DNA from: Blastobasis lacticolella
Taxonomy: Eukaryota; Arthropoda; Insecta; Lepidoptera; Blastobasidae
Length of the DNA: 64,000 bases
Reading direction: 5' to 3'
NCBI GenBank assembly: GCA_905147135.1
Contig: LR990057.1
Coordinates: forward strand, 3,472,001-3,536,000
The position numbers and the translations under genes were made by a program. The notes beneath the pieces are model-generated. The model had not been told where the DNA came from, did not search any database, and was given only the letters and a program-made list of their open reading frames with translations. Shown piece after piece: positions 63,915 to 64,000 of this stretch (its first letter is position 1; each line of letters begins with the position of its first letter).

Positions 63915-64000
63915 AGTCGTTGGCCGTGTGGTGTTCGGCAGAGTAGAATAGCACCAACCACTTACACTCGCGGGTGTCGTACAGGGCGACTAATGTTTTC
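63915..64000 (+). mobile_element. SINE-D 5' part, cut by the window end
   Basis: TTGGCCGTGTGGTGTTCGGC then AGAGTAGAATAGCACCAACC and GTCGTACAGGGCGACTAATG, as in 3283-3530. Confidence 0.75.

Overview
The window is AT-rich, intron-rich insect DNA. It is almost certainly lepidopteran: gene sizes and protein matches fit, and many dispersed elements (tRNA-derived SINEs, RTE-, R1- and Jockey-like LINE fragments, TIR and foldback MITEs, mariners) look like moth/butterfly repeats. All gene calls come from reading translations and splice sites by eye; no database search was run.

Layout. (1) 1-8608: no gene recognised, a dense repeat field. (2) 8609-22481, plus strand: the last four coding exons of an RNF144-type RBR E3 ubiquitin ligase (catalytic RING2, C-terminal membrane segment, acidic tail). 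Its 5' exons were not found and are probably upstream. The 3' UTR starts with a 58-bp minisatellite and nested perfect hairpins. (3) 28062-29929, minus strand: a complete three-exon TMEM223 gene (224 aa, mitochondrial inner-membrane family). (4) 33570-63375, plus strand: a complete DNA topoisomerase II gene. I reconstructed 18 coding exons, all in phase, encoding 1,562 aa, with the ATPase site, TOPRIM residues and catalytic tyrosine (Y809) visible.

The 9-kb intron 13 of Top2, just before the exons for the disordered C-terminal domain, holds a locus of its own. Two intronless, divergently transcribed F-box genes (51963-53381 minus and 54347-55711 plus) form an inverted duplicate. Between them is a tandem array of about three 210-bp units carrying kappaB-like and AP-1-like sequences and a palindrome. 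The same intron has a mariner with perfect 29-bp ends and a nearly complete transposase, and a second, decayed mariner. This is the most interesting part of the window.

Other notable structure: a nested transposon stack in Top2 intron 1 (a 653-bp-class TIR element invaded by a piggyBac-like and a pogo-like MITE), several long perfect hairpins inside introns, a duplicated splice acceptor before Top2 exon 9, and a foldback MITE family with at least five copies, one split by a SINE. No CRISPR array, rRNA or functional tRNA gene was seen; tRNA-like sequences are SINE heads.
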